From: Thiomicrorhabdus immobilis | Lineage (GTDB): Bacteria > Pseudomonadota > Gammaproteobacteria > Thiomicrospirales > Thiomicrospiraceae | Direction of reading: 5' to 3' | Assembly (NCBI RefSeq): GCF_021654855.1 | Contig: NZ_AP024202.1 | Coordinates: 310,001 to 374,000 of the forward strand | DNA length: 64,000 bases | In this document: piece by piece, positions 26,652-34,901 of the stretch | Layout: the number at the start of each line of letters is the position of its first letter | Numbering within the stretch: position 1 is the first letter of the stretch | Position numbers and translations under genes: made by a program | Notes under the pieces: generated by a model | What the model saw: the letters and a program-made list of their open reading frames with translations, nothing else | Databases searched by the model: none | Told to the model about the DNA's origin: nothing

Positions 26652-26891
26652 TCATAACCCACAAGGTTTAGCTATCTTTTTTTCAGTTGTATTACATACA
26701 CTGTCATTTGCGTTTAGGCGCTTTTCTATAGACCCATTTTGGTCAAGTCTAATCCAAAGGACGCGTCCTGAGGAATCAATCGTATGGCGTTTGCCCCCTA
26801 ATGAATTGTCTTGTTTGGCAAGGGTTCGGCGTATTCCATTTTCCTTAATACCGTAAACATCAAAAGGTTTACCGAGTATTTTCTATTTCAT
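26652..26891 (-). pseudogene. Possible remnant of a small gene (in-frame stop at codon 3)
   Basis: An open frame of about 76 codons ends with TGA at 26652. The only in-frame ATG, at 26891, is followed by AAA and then TAG, and no other start codon of the usual kind exists in the frame. The translation looks protein-like (IRRTLAKQDNSLGGKRH, then SSGRVLWIRLDQNGSIEKRL), with polar, non-repetitive composition. It may be a gene broken by a nonsense mutation, or chance coding. No family recognised. Confidence 0.3.
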
Positions 26892-26951
26892 TTTTGATTG
26901 ATTGAAACCCATTTATGCCAATAAGCATGATTAACATTACCCGAGTATTTT
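26869..26951. repeat. Direct repeat TTACC(C)GAGTATTTT in front of ectA
   Basis: TTACCGAGTATTTT (26869-26882) recurs as TTACCCGAGTATTTT (26937-26951), 68 bp apart and with one inserted base. The second copy overlaps the ribosome-binding region of ectA. It could be a pair of operator sites or a duplication scar. Confidence 0.6.
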
Positions 26952-26952
26952 T

Positions 26953-27528
26953 ATGGAGTATGACCCCAAAACCACATTTTTAAAACCCGAGCCAACGACA
27001 CATTGCGATTTTCTCTTCCGTACGCCCAAGCTGCAAGACGGTATGGCCTTATACCATCTAGTGAAAAGTTGCCCGCCGTTGGACCTCAATTCTAGTTACT
27101 TGTATTTTTTACAATCGAGTCATTTCGCCGACAGCTGTATGTTGGCTGAACTTAATGGTGAGGTTGTCGGTTTTGTTTCGGCCTATCGCAGGCCTGATGA
27201 TTTGCAAAACCTGTTTATCTGGCAAGTAGCGGTATCACCTACTGCACGAGGTAAAGGCTTGGCAAAACGTTTAATAAGCGAATTGCTAGCCAAGCAAATG
27301 CAGTCTCAAATCGCACTCACCGCAGTGAGTTGCACCATCGCTCCAAGCAATAAGGCTTCACAAGGGCTGTTTAAATCCTTGGCAAAACAGTACGGCTTAA
27401 CTTTAGAGGTTTGCGACTTCATCAAGCAGGAACATTTTGCAGGCCAGGAGCACGAAGCGGAACAGGAATACACTTTGCGAGCACCGCAAAGCCAGCCGCT
27501 CAACATTTTTTTAAATTTTAGGAGTTAG
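26953..27528 (+). CDS. ectA: L-2,4-diaminobutyrate acetyltransferase EctA
   Basis: 191 residues, GNAT family. The acetyl-CoA-binding motif VAVSPTARGKGLAKRLISELL (about residues 95-115) and the EctA-typical FRTPKLQDGMALYHLVKSCPPLDLNSSYLY N-terminal region are clear. EctA acetylates diaminobutyrate in the second step of ectoine synthesis. It opens an operon with ectB 6 bp downstream. The ATG lies only a few bases after the second copy of a direct repeat that may control the operon. The ribosome site is weak. Confidence 0.96.
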   Translation: MEYDPKTTFLKPEPTTHCDFLFRTPKLQDGMALYHLVKSCPPLDLNSSYLYFLQSSHFADSCMLAELNGEVVGFVSAYRRPDDLQNLFIWQVAVSPTARGKGLAKRLISELLAKQMQSQIALTAVSCTIAPSNKASQGLFKSLAKQYGLTLEVCDFIKQEHFAGQEHEAEQEYTLRAPQSQPLNIFLNFRS

Positions 27529-27534
27529 TTAACT

Positions 27535-28803
27535 ATGTCGTTAAGTATTTTTAATGAATATGAATCAGAAGTAAGAGGGTATGTTCGTTCATTCCCAACC
27601 GTTTTTAAAAAGTCGAAAATGGCTGAGATTTGGGACGAGGACGGTAAACGATACATCGATTTTTTTGCAGGGGCCGGAGCGTTGAATTACGGTCATAACA
27701 ACCCAATCATCAATGACGCCGTCATCGAATATATGCAAAACGATGGTATCGGGCATGCGTTGGATATGGCGACTGTGGCCAAACGAGAGTTTATGGAAGT
27801 GTTTGTGAATAACATTCTAAAGCCACGTGATTTGGACTATAAGTTGCAGTTTGTCGGTCCTACCGGAACCAATGCGGTGGAAACCGCGTTGAAAATTGCC
27901 CGTAAGGTCAAAGGTCGTAAACAAGTCATCTCATTCACCAATGGTTTTCACGGTATGTCGATGGGTTCATTGAGTATCACCGGTAACCGTTATTACCATG
28001 ATGAAAGTTATGGTGTCCCAGGCTATACCACACAGGTGCCGTTTCACAATTATCTGGGCGATAAGGTCGATACGGTCGCCTATCTGCGTAAGATTTTAGA
28101 AGATGACTCCTCTGGAACCGAGTTGCCTGCGGCGATTGTGCTGGAAACCATTCAGGCTGAAGGCGGGATTAACGTCGCGGGTGAAGAGTGGTTGCGTTCA
28201 TTACGTCAGATTTGTGATGATTTGGATATCCTGATGATTGCCGATGAAATTCAAATCGGTAACGGACGTGCCGGTGAGTTCTTTAGTTTTGAGCGAGCGG
28301 GCATTGTGCCTGATATCGTCACGCTTTCTAAATCAATCGGAGCCGGTCATCCGATGTCTTTGGTGCTGTTAAAACCGGAGTTGGATAAATGGAGTCCGGG
28401 CGAACACTCTGGAACCTTTAGGGGAAATAACCTGGCTTTTGTGGCGCAAACCGCGGTGCTAAAGCATTTTTGGCAAGATAGACAGTTTGAGATGGAAACC
28501 AAGTTCAAATCTCGATTAGTCGAACGCAGAATGCAGGATTTGGCCTTAACATTTCCAGCCTTAATCAGAGAAATCCGCGGCCACGGCATGATTTGGGGAG
28601 CGGAGTTTAAAAAGCCGGAATTAACCAGCTTGATTTGCACACAAGCCTTTGAAGACGGTTTGGTGATTGAAACCGCAGGTGCGGACAGTGAAGTGATTAA
28701 ATTCTTGGGACCGTTGGTCATCACTGAGGAGTTGATTAATGAGGGGTTTGACATATTGGAGTCAGCGATTCGTAAAGTATTGGCGAACGGTGTGGCAGCA
28801 TGA
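27535..28803 (+). CDS. ectB: Diaminobutyrate--2-oxoglutarate aminotransferase EctB
   Basis: 422 residues, class III PLP-dependent aminotransferase. Visible landmarks are the substrate/PLP region FVGPTGTNAVETALKIARK, ETIQAEGGINVA, the PLP-phosphate Asp in IADEIQIGNGRAG and the Schiff-base Lys in TLSKSIGAGHPMSLVL. EctB converts aspartate semialdehyde to diaminobutyrate, the first committed step of ectoine synthesis. It starts after an AGGAG ribosome site and its stop overlaps the ectC start (ATGA). Confidence 0.97.
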   Translation: MSLSIFNEYESEVRGYVRSFPTVFKKSKMAEIWDEDGKRYIDFFAGAGALNYGHNNPIINDAVIEYMQNDGIGHALDMATVAKREFMEVFVNNILKPRDLDYKLQFVGPTGTNAVETALKIARKVKGRKQVISFTNGFHGMSMGSLSITGNRYYHDESYGVPGYTTQVPFHNYLGDKVDTVAYLRKILEDDSSGTELPAAIVLETIQAEGGINVAGEEWLRSLRQICDDLDILMIADEIQIGNGRAGEFFSFERAGIVPDIVTLSKSIGAGHPMSLVLLKPELDKWSPGEHSGTFRGNNLAFVAQTAVLKHFWQDRQFEMETKFKSRLVERRMQDLALTFPALIREIRGHGMIWGAEFKKPELTSLICTQAFEDGLVIETAGADSEVIKFLGPLVITEELINEGFDILESAIRKVLANGVAA

Positions 28804-29198
28804 TTGTAAAGAATTTATATGACGATGTGATTGGCACCGATGCCGATGTGGACAGTAAACAGTGGAACAGTCGTCGTTTACTGTTAGCTAAGGATGGCAT
28901 GGGGTTTTCGCTTCATGACACCTTGATTAAGCCGAATGAGGATTTGCACCTTTGGTATAAAAATCATCTAGAAGCGGTTTACTGCATTGAAGGTCAAGGC
29001 GAGATTTACGATAAGGCCACCGGGGTAACACACCCGATTCGTGAGGGTACGGTATACGCCCTGAACAACCATGACCAACACATTCTCAAGGCCAATAAAG
29101 GTGTGGGGATGAGGATGGTGTGTGTGTTTAACCCACCGGTAACCGGGCGTGAAACCCATGATGCAGACGGTTCTTATAATTTACCGGAACCCAACTAA
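28800..29198 (+). CDS. ectC: L-ectoine synthase EctC
   Basis: 132 residues, the usual length, cupin fold. Diagnostic stretches are the N-terminal MIVKNLYDDVIGTDADVDSK, WYKNHLEAVYCIEGQGEI (metal-binding cupin motif 1) and TVYALNNHDQHILKA (motif 2). EctC closes the ring of N-acetyl-diaminobutyrate to give ectoine, a compatible solute. It overlaps ectB by 4 bp (ATGA), which suggests translational coupling. No ectD hydroxylase follows, so ectoine rather than hydroxyectoine should be the product. Confidence 0.97.
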   Translation: MIVKNLYDDVIGTDADVDSKQWNSRRLLLAKDGMGFSLHDTLIKPNEDLHLWYKNHLEAVYCIEGQGEIYDKATGVTHPIREGTVYALNNHDQHILKANKGVGMRMVCVFNPPVTGRETHDADGSYNLPEPN

Positions 29199-29232
29199 AC
29201 GGTGTTGGTTTTGAATACAAAGTCATAGAGAT

Positions 29233-29250
29233 CTTACCAGGCCTGGTAAG
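29233..29250. repeat. Iterated palindrome, 18-bp extended copy (within the ect operon)
   Basis: CTTACCAGGCCTGGTAAG, identical to the copy at 7693, in the 114-bp gap between ectC and ask. With no T-tract after it, it could act as a partial terminator, an mRNA processing or stability element, or a protein site. Confidence 0.95.
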
Positions 29251-29312
29251 ACACCAACTTATTCAAAACCGCATTCGTTTTTCTGCATTTATTCAAATTT
29301 AAAAAGAGAACC

Positions 29313-30758
29313 ATGACACAACAAACCAACAACACCTTGAGTGTTGAAAAAATTGGCGGTACTTCAATGAGTGAATACCTTGCCGTTCGTGACAATATCA
29401 TCCGTTATCCAAAATCTGCTTATCAACGTATTTTCGTGGTTTCCGCTTATGGCGGTGTAACCGACCTATTGTTGGAGCAAAAGAAAACCGGCACACCAGG
29501 TGTCTATGGGTTATTTGCCAATGACGATGTTGACGCGAATTGGCAAGCGGCTCTGGAGGAGTTGGCCAACCGCCTAAACGAAATCAATGCCACGCTATTC
29601 ACTGATCCTAGTCTGTTGGTCGAAGCCAATAAATTCATTAATAGACGTATATTAGAAACCGAGCAACTGCTGACCTATCTGCAAGACTTATGCAGTCACG
29701 GGCACTTCTCGCTTGAAGCTCATCTACTGACGGTAAGGGAGCTGTTGGCCAGTTTAGGTGAAGCTCACAGTGCGTACAATCTCGCCAGCCTTTTGCAATC
29801 AGAGGGTATTGATGCCCGGTTTATCGATTTAACCGGCTGGCAGGCCAATGAGCCGATGCAGTTGGATGAGATGATCCTCGAGAACTTGCAAGGGATAGAT
29901 TTCGATAACACCTTGCCGATTGTGACCGGTTACAGTCACTGTAAAGAAAACCTGATGCAGACCTATGACCGAGGTTATAGCGAAATGACGTTTAGTCGTA
30001 TCGCGGTGCTGATGAAAGCCAGTGAAGCGGTGATTCACAAAGAGTATCACTTAAGCAGCGCAGACCCCAGGTTGGTAGGGGAACAACAGGTCATACCCAT
30101 TGGCAGAACCAATTACGATATCGCCGACCAATTGGCCAACTTGGGTATGGAAGCCATTCACCCTCGAGCAGCTAAAGGGTTACGCCAGGCAAAAATTCCT
30201 CTACGGATTAAAAACACTTTTGAGCCCGACCATCAAGGCACCTTGATAACCGATGAATACGTCAGTGATTCACCTAAGGTCGAGATCATTGCCGGCATGT
30301 CGAGATTGCTGGCGGTGGAGGTGTTTGACCAAGAGATGATGGGAAACCGCGGTGCCTATGAGGAAACGATTCAAGAAATCACCCAACGTTTGCAGTGCGA
30401 TGTGATTAATAAAGACTTCAATGCCAATACCATCACGCTGTATATAAACGACTCTTTGAAAAAGGTCAGTCGTCTCTCGCAACAACTGCAAAGCCGGTTG
30501 GCTACCGCCTCGGTGCAAACCAGCAAAGTGGCATTGGCCTCCGCGATGGGCAGTGATATGCGCATTAAAGGCTTTTTGGCTCGTGCAGTGGGAACGCTTT
30601 ACCAAGAGGGGATAAATATCGAAGCGATTCACCAAAATACCCGACAAGTCGAGATGCAGTTTTTCGTTAATGAAAACGACTTTGAAAAAACCGTTAAGGC
30701 GTTACACAGCACCTTAATCGAATCTCATAACCATGGAGTGGCCATATGCGAACATTAA
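29313..30758 (+). CDS. ask: Ectoine-pathway aspartate kinase (Ask_Ect)
   Basis: 481 residues. The N-terminal kinase motif reads VEKIGGTSMSEY, differing from the KFGGTS of housekeeping aspartokinases, as in the specialised Ask_Ect group found in ect operons. The kinase domain runs to about residue 310, followed by two ACT domains (LAVEVFDQEMMGNRGAYEET and GSDMRIKGFLARAVGTLYQEGINIEAIHQ). The enzyme makes aspartyl-phosphate for the ectoine precursor aspartate semialdehyde, probably free of normal amino-acid feedback. It follows ectC by 114 bp, with an 18-bp palindrome in between. The next gene overlaps its end by 13 bp. Confidence 0.93.
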   Translation: MTQQTNNTLSVEKIGGTSMSEYLAVRDNIIRYPKSAYQRIFVVSAYGGVTDLLLEQKKTGTPGVYGLFANDDVDANWQAALEELANRLNEINATLFTDPSLLVEANKFINRRILETEQLLTYLQDLCSHGHFSLEAHLLTVRELLASLGEAHSAYNLASLLQSEGIDARFIDLTGWQANEPMQLDEMILENLQGIDFDNTLPIVTGYSHCKENLMQTYDRGYSEMTFSRIAVLMKASEAVIHKEYHLSSADPRLVGEQQVIPIGRTNYDIADQLANLGMEAIHPRAAKGLRQAKIPLRIKNTFEPDHQGTLITDEYVSDSPKVEIIAGMSRLLAVEVFDQEMMGNRGAYEETIQEITQRLQCDVINKDFNANTITLYINDSLKKVSRLSQQLQSRLATASVQTSKVALASAMGSDMRIKGFLARAVGTLYQEGINIEAIHQNTRQVEMQFFVNENDFEKTVKALHSTLIESHNHGVAICEH

Positions 30759-31639
30759 TTTTTGTACTGGTACTTTTGTGGGTTCCGCTGGTCCATGCCG
30801 TTGAACTTAAACACGATAGCCAAACCCAAGATGTCAATACTCTCAGTAAACCGATGTATAACCCATTTGTAGAACGTTATGTGATGGATGAGTTACGTCA
30901 ACTGAGGGTGGAGATGAATGACTTGGAAGTCGGACTTACCAAAGAGGTGGTCAATAGAGAACTTACCGCCGTGAACCAGGCGGTTGGTTATGCGACCGAT
31001 ACCGTCACCTATTTTTTCTATTTGATTGCGGGAATCTCTTCGGTATTGTTGCTGGTAGGTTGGAGCTCCTTACGTGATGTGAAAGAGCGTGTGCATACTT
31101 TAGCGGACACCAAAGTCACCGAGGTTATTGAAACCTACGAGGCCAGATTGAAGGCGCTAGAAGAGGAGTTGAACCGTAAATCTCGAGGCATCACTTCTGC
31201 CCAAAAACGCCTGAGTCAACACCAGGATATCCACAGCTTATGGTTGAAAGCGGGGCAAGAGCCGATTCTAAGTAATCGGTTAGCGATTTACGATGAAATC
31301 CTAGAGTTAGACCCTGAAAACACCGAAGCCATGACCTATAAAGCCGATGTGTTATTGGAGATGAATGAACCGCTGTGGGCCATCAATCTCTGCCAGCAAG
31401 CGTTGAAAATCGACCCTGAAAATAGACACGCCTTTTACCAGTTAGCTGGCGCTTATGCCTTGTTGAACCAACCTGGTGAAGCGCTCGATTATCTCCAAAA
31501 AGCGATAGAAGATACGGACGGTTTACTGGAAGAGGTCAAAGCGGACCCTATCTTTGCCAGCCTATTGGAGCTTCCCGGTTTTCAGTCGTTGTTGAAGAGC
31601 AAACAGTACCAATCGGAAAAGCATCATGCCGATGAATAA
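30746..31639 (+). CDS. Unknown membrane-anchored TPR protein in the ectoine operon
   Basis: 297 residues. An N-terminal signal (about residues 1-18, ending VHA), a central membrane segment (VTYFFYLIAGISSVLLLVGW, about residues 89-108), a charged coiled-coil stretch (ETYEARLKALEEELNRKS) and C-terminal TPR-like repeats (NTEAMTYKADVLLEMNEP; NRHAFYQLAGAYALLNQPG) are visible. The TPR part should be cytoplasmic if the signal is cleaved. The start lies 13 bp inside ask, so expression is coupled to ectoine synthesis. I know no such protein as a standard part of the ectoine pathway. A scaffold for the enzymes or a partner of the downstream transporter are guesses. Confidence 0.75.
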   Translation: MRTLIFVLVLLWVPLVHAVELKHDSQTQDVNTLSKPMYNPFVERYVMDELRQLRVEMNDLEVGLTKEVVNRELTAVNQAVGYATDTVTYFFYLIAGISSVLLLVGWSSLRDVKERVHTLADTKVTEVIETYEARLKALEEELNRKSRGITSAQKRLSQHQDIHSLWLKAGQEPILSNRLAIYDEILELDPENTEAMTYKADVLLEMNEPLWAINLCQQALKIDPENRHAFYQLAGAYALLNQPGEALDYLQKAIEDTDGLLEEVKADPIFASLLELPGFQSLLKSKQYQSEKHHADE

Positions 31640-31696
31640 GATACTTTTTCGCACTGAAGAAAGTGAAGTATCACTGAAATTGAGTGGTCTTTTGCC

Positions 31697-33142
31697 ATGA
31701 TATTGACCACCTTTGTGTTATTTCTATTGGTGTTTTTTGCTGTCGGTTTATCTAGTTACTGGGCCAGTCGAAAAACCACAAGTGACTACTTGGTTGCAGG
31801 TAAAAACATGTCGCCCGCTTTGGTTGGCTTGTCGGCAGTAGCCACCAATAATAGCGGGTTTATGTTTATAGGCATGATTGGCGCCACCTATAGCATGGGA
31901 TTGTCCTCTATTTGGATTATGGTCGGTTGGATTTTTGGCGATTGGTTGGCGCAGAGGCATACAGTGCCGGTGATTCAGGATATTGGCCACAAACGGCAGG
32001 TACACTCGTTTAGTGGATTGTTGACCTATTGGATTCTCCAAAATGGTACTTCTTCTCAACTAGAGCAACAAGATGATTCAAACCGTCCAGCAAGACGTTT
32101 CAGACAAATTGTCGGTCTGTTTACGGTAGTGTTTCTTACTGTGTACGCGGCGGCTCAATTAAAAGCCGGTAGTAAAGCAACAGAAGTCTTGTTGGATTGG
32201 TCGCCAGAAACGGGGGTGATTCTATCGGCGATTATGATTTTTTTCTACAGTATGGCGGGCGGTTTACGGGCCTCTATTTGGACCGATGTCGCACAGTCGA
32301 TTGTCATGTTGAGCGGTATGGCGTTGATGGTGGTGTTTGGTGTTCAAGCGGTGGGTGGCCCTATCGTTTTTTGGCAGGCATTGCATGGCGTTTCAGGCTC
32401 TTATGTCGCTTGGTTTCCACAAGGTTTTGGCTTTATCGAGGCTGGGCTATTTGTATTAGGCTGGGTGGCTGGTGGAATGGGGGTGCTAGGTCAGCCACAT
32501 ATTATCATCCGTTTTATGACCTTGTCTAAGGACTATACGGCCAAACAGATGCAACGGTATTATTACGGGTGGTTTATCATTTTCTATGGTTTGACCATTT
32601 TGGCAGGCCTGGTCAGTCGAATACTGATGCCGGAATTGACGAGTTTTGATGCCGAATTGGCTTTACCGTCGCTGGCTGAGCAATTGATGCCCGAGATTTT
32701 TGTCGGATTGATTTTGGCGGCTTTATTTGCGGCCACCATGTCGACTGTCGACTCGTTAGTGCTTTCGTGTTCAGCTGCTTTAAGTCGAGATTTAACCCGT
32801 CAACCAATCGAATCCCTGTTTTTGACAAAAGTGGCGACTGCCTTCATTTTATTGGCCGCGTTGAGTTTAGCTTTGAGCAATAATCAAACGGTATTCAGTT
32901 TGGTGTTGGACGCTTGGGGTTGGTTAGGTTCAGCATTCGCACCGTTGATGTTGTGGTTGGCTTGGGGGCGACGCATCACTCTGGGTTGGGCAATGGCAAG
33001 CATGTTGTTCGGCATGATGGTGTTTGCGGTGTTCGCTTATGGCGGCCTGTTAAGTCAGATTTATTCCATTACGTTTGGCTTTATCGGCGGTTTTGCTGTA
33101 CTTATTTTTAGCCAGTCTGCGGGTAAACGCCGTTCTATCTGA
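31697..33142 (+). CDS. Sodium:solute symporter (SSS family)
   Basis: 481 residues with about 13 hydrophobic membrane helices. The family features are the N-terminal SSYWASRKTTSDYLVAGKNMSPALVGLSAVATNNSGFMFIG region (helix 2, sodium site), GWVAGGMGVLGQPHIIIRFM and ATMSTVDSLVLSCSAALSRD (helix 8, sodium-binding Ser). It resembles the PutP (proline) branch by eye. It lies 57 bp after the TPR gene, at the end of the ectoine gene run, which suggests uptake of a compatible solute such as proline or ectoine. The substrate is inferred from context only. A near copy of the palindrome occurs at 32604, read as AGLV. Confidence 0.85.
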   Translation: MILTTFVLFLLVFFAVGLSSYWASRKTTSDYLVAGKNMSPALVGLSAVATNNSGFMFIGMIGATYSMGLSSIWIMVGWIFGDWLAQRHTVPVIQDIGHKRQVHSFSGLLTYWILQNGTSSQLEQQDDSNRPARRFRQIVGLFTVVFLTVYAAAQLKAGSKATEVLLDWSPETGVILSAIMIFFYSMAGGLRASIWTDVAQSIVMLSGMALMVVFGVQAVGGPIVFWQALHGVSGSYVAWFPQGFGFIEAGLFVLGWVAGGMGVLGQPHIIIRFMTLSKDYTAKQMQRYYYGWFIIFYGLTILAGLVSRILMPELTSFDAELALPSLAEQLMPEIFVGLILAALFAATMSTVDSLVLSCSAALSRDLTRQPIESLFLTKVATAFILLAALSLALSNNQTVFSLVLDAWGWLGSAFAPLMLWLAWGRRITLGWAMASMLFGMMVFAVFAYGGLLSQIYSITFGFIGGFAVLIFSQSAGKRRSI

Positions 33143-33184
33143 ACTTGTTCAATTAAAACCGCCCGCAAACCTCATGTCTGTTTT

Positions 33185-33196
33185 ACCAGGCCTGGT
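33185..33196. repeat. Iterated palindrome ACCAGGCCTGGT (convergent gap)
   Basis: Perfect 12-bp copy in the 57-bp gap between the convergent symporter and redoxin genes. It is placed where a shared terminator would be expected. Confidence 0.95.
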
Positions 33197-33199
33197 GAG

Positions 33200-33754
33200 T
33201 TACTTCCATTTTATGGAGCAGCCCATTGACGGGATTTGCTCTAAAGGCCCTTGTCCGGTTTGGGCCACTTGTTTCATGGCTTCCAGTAAATCCCTACGAA
33301 CACCTTCAGGTGAAGTCTCTTTGCGAGATTCATCTAAACGACCGCGATACTGTAATTTCAAATCGGCATTGTAGCCAAAGAAATCCGGTGTGCAGACAGC
33401 GCCATAGGCTTTTGCCACTTGCTGTGTTTCATCCAAGACGTAAGGGAATGGAAACGCCCATTTTTCAGCAATAACTTGCATGTTTTCAAAAGAGTCTTCT
33501 TCGTATTCATTTGGGTCGTTTGACATAATGGCAATGCTGTTGATGCCAAAGTCATCACGCAAGATACGGGTGTCTTCAACTAAACGCTGTTGAATCGCTT
33601 TAACGTATGGGCAGTGATTACAGATGAACATGATTAACAGGCCGTTTTTACCTTTGGCTTTATCCAAAGTCCAGTTTTGACCATCTACACCAGGCAAATC
33701 GAATTGCATGGCGGGAGCGTTAAAATCACAAATTGGGGTTGTAAGACTGACCAT
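33200..33754 (-). CDS. Thioredoxin-like / AhpC-TSA redoxin family protein
   Basis: 184 residues with the redoxin fold: MQFDLPGVDGQNWTLDKAKGKNGLLIMFICNHCPYVKAIQ. The CNHC pair is a thioredoxin-type CXXC motif, followed by YVKAIQQRL as seen in this widespread thioredoxin-like family. The middle part (AIMSNDPNEYEEDSFENM) and FGYNADLKLQYRGRLDES are also typical of it. There is no signal peptide, so it should be a cytosolic thiol reductase or peroxidase. The exact substrate is unknown. It is convergent with the symporter gene. Confidence 0.82.
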   Translation of the reverse strand: MVSLTTPICDFNAPAMQFDLPGVDGQNWTLDKAKGKNGLLIMFICNHCPYVKAIQQRLVEDTRILRDDFGINSIAIMSNDPNEYEEDSFENMQVIAEKWAFPFPYVLDETQQVAKAYGAVCTPDFFGYNADLKLQYRGRLDESRKETSPEGVRRDLLEAMKQVAQTGQGPLEQIPSMGCSIKWK

Positions 33755-33959
33755 TGGAAAATCCTTGAGTTAAATAGAAATTAAAAAATATTTTACAGAA
33801 AAGTGAGCCGGTTTGAACGGCTATTGTCTGTTATCACGGTGGCTAAGTTGTAGTATTTTAAAGAATTCTTTGCATTGATAAATTTTTCTTGCGAGAGACT
33901 AAGCGTTGGGTCGTGTTTAATAGAGACAATATAATATTTAGGTATGGAATTTATAATCG

Positions 33960-34856
33960 ATGGCATTTGTCTCTGTTTCAAGTTATTTTGTGGATCGACC
34001 GAGAGCGAAGATGGCTCTGTTTTTAGGAGCGGTTGCTCTTTATCCAATTATTTTTTATATGTCTCATGGCCGTGTTGGCAATGCAATCATCATTTTAAGC
34101 GCCCTACCTGTTTTTATCGCAGCCTACTGTTATGGAATCAAATATGGTTTGGTCGCAAGCCTACTCGTTTTACCGATTAATTATTTTTTTCTGTCCATGT
34201 CTGGGTTTGACGGTATGGCGGAGTTGCGTCCGGAAAGGTTTATCGGTTTGCATGTTTTAATTTTGGTCGGAAGTCTTATGCTAGGTTATTCCAGCCTAAT
34301 GCAAAAACGCCTTAAACATGAGGTTCAGCAGCGTAAAGAAATAGAAGAGCGGTTGAAATACCTAGCACATTATGATCAGTTGACCGGCGTCGCCAACCGT
34401 TATTATGGCGATGAACTGATGCAAAAGATGTTAACTAAGGCGAAAATTGAGAAATCTCGTTTCATGATTATTTTTATCGACTTGAACGATTTTAAACTAT
34501 TGAACGATCAATACGGTCATCACATAGGTGATTTGGCATTGCAAACTTTGGCAGATAAGTTAAAAGTCTGTGTTGGGAGTGATGGGGTGGTGGTGCGTAA
34601 TGGCGGCGATGAATTTTTTGTTTTATTGGAACCGAGTGAAAGTTTTGACATGTTGGATGAGGTTATAGGAACCATTCAACGGGTGTTCTCTAGACCGGTG
34701 GTTTTAGAAGACCATATCGTTGATTTGTCACTGAGTTACGGTATGGCGACTTATCCGGATGACGCGGATAATCAAGAAGATTTGATTAGAAAGGCCGATC
34801 AGCAGATGTACCAGTTCAAACAAAAAAGAAAAGTGAATATAAACAAGATTGCATAA
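33960..34856 (+). CDS. Diguanylate cyclase with N-terminal membrane domain
   Basis: 298 residues. Four hydrophobic helices (about residues 18-33, 38-58, 60-80 and 93-112) form a small membrane module of unknown ligand. A GGDEF domain follows (about 130-295) with the intact active motif RNGGDEFFVLLEP (about residue 213) and substrate segments HYDQLTGVANRYY and FIDLNDFKLLNDQYGH. No RxxD inhibitory site is evident at the expected distance. The enzyme should make c-di-GMP. An in-frame ATG at 34011, preceded by a purine-rich stretch, is an alternative start and would remove 17 residues. It is convergent with sodB and shares a terminator with it. Confidence 0.88.
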   Translation: MAFVSVSSYFVDRPRAKMALFLGAVALYPIIFYMSHGRVGNAIIILSALPVFIAAYCYGIKYGLVASLLVLPINYFFLSMSGFDGMAELRPERFIGLHVLILVGSLMLGYSSLMQKRLKHEVQQRKEIEERLKYLAHYDQLTGVANRYYGDELMQKMLTKAKIEKSRFMIIFIDLNDFKLLNDQYGHHIGDLALQTLADKLKVCVGSDGVVVRNGGDEFFVLLEPSESFDMLDEVIGTIQRVFSRPVVLEDHIVDLSLSYGMATYPDDADNQEDLIRKADQQMYQFKQKRKVNINKIA

Positions 34857-34885
34857 AAAAGCCCCGTAAATACGGGGCTCTTAAT
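34855..34885. terminator. Bidirectional terminator between the diguanylate cyclase and sodB
   Basis: Stem AGCCCCGTA / TACGGGGCT (34860-34868 with 34871-34879). The minus-strand side has a strong T-run (CTTTTTTATGC), so it mainly serves sodB. The plus side is weaker (CTCTTAATTT). Confidence 0.8.
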
Positions 34886-34901
34886 TTACTGTGGCCGTTA
34901 C

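Larger units (their letters stand above)
26458..26952. other. 495-bp gap upstream of ectA
   Basis: It holds a possible decayed reading frame on the minus strand (26652-26891) and, near the ectA start, a 14-15 bp direct repeat that may be an operator. I could not find a convincing -35/-10 pair by eye, nor a clear terminator for the upstream gene. Confidence 0.6.

Noticed and set aside
26458-26952. Riboswitch upstream of ectA
   Set aside because: No known riboswitch fold or conserved aptamer sequence could be seen; only a direct repeat and a possible gene remnant.
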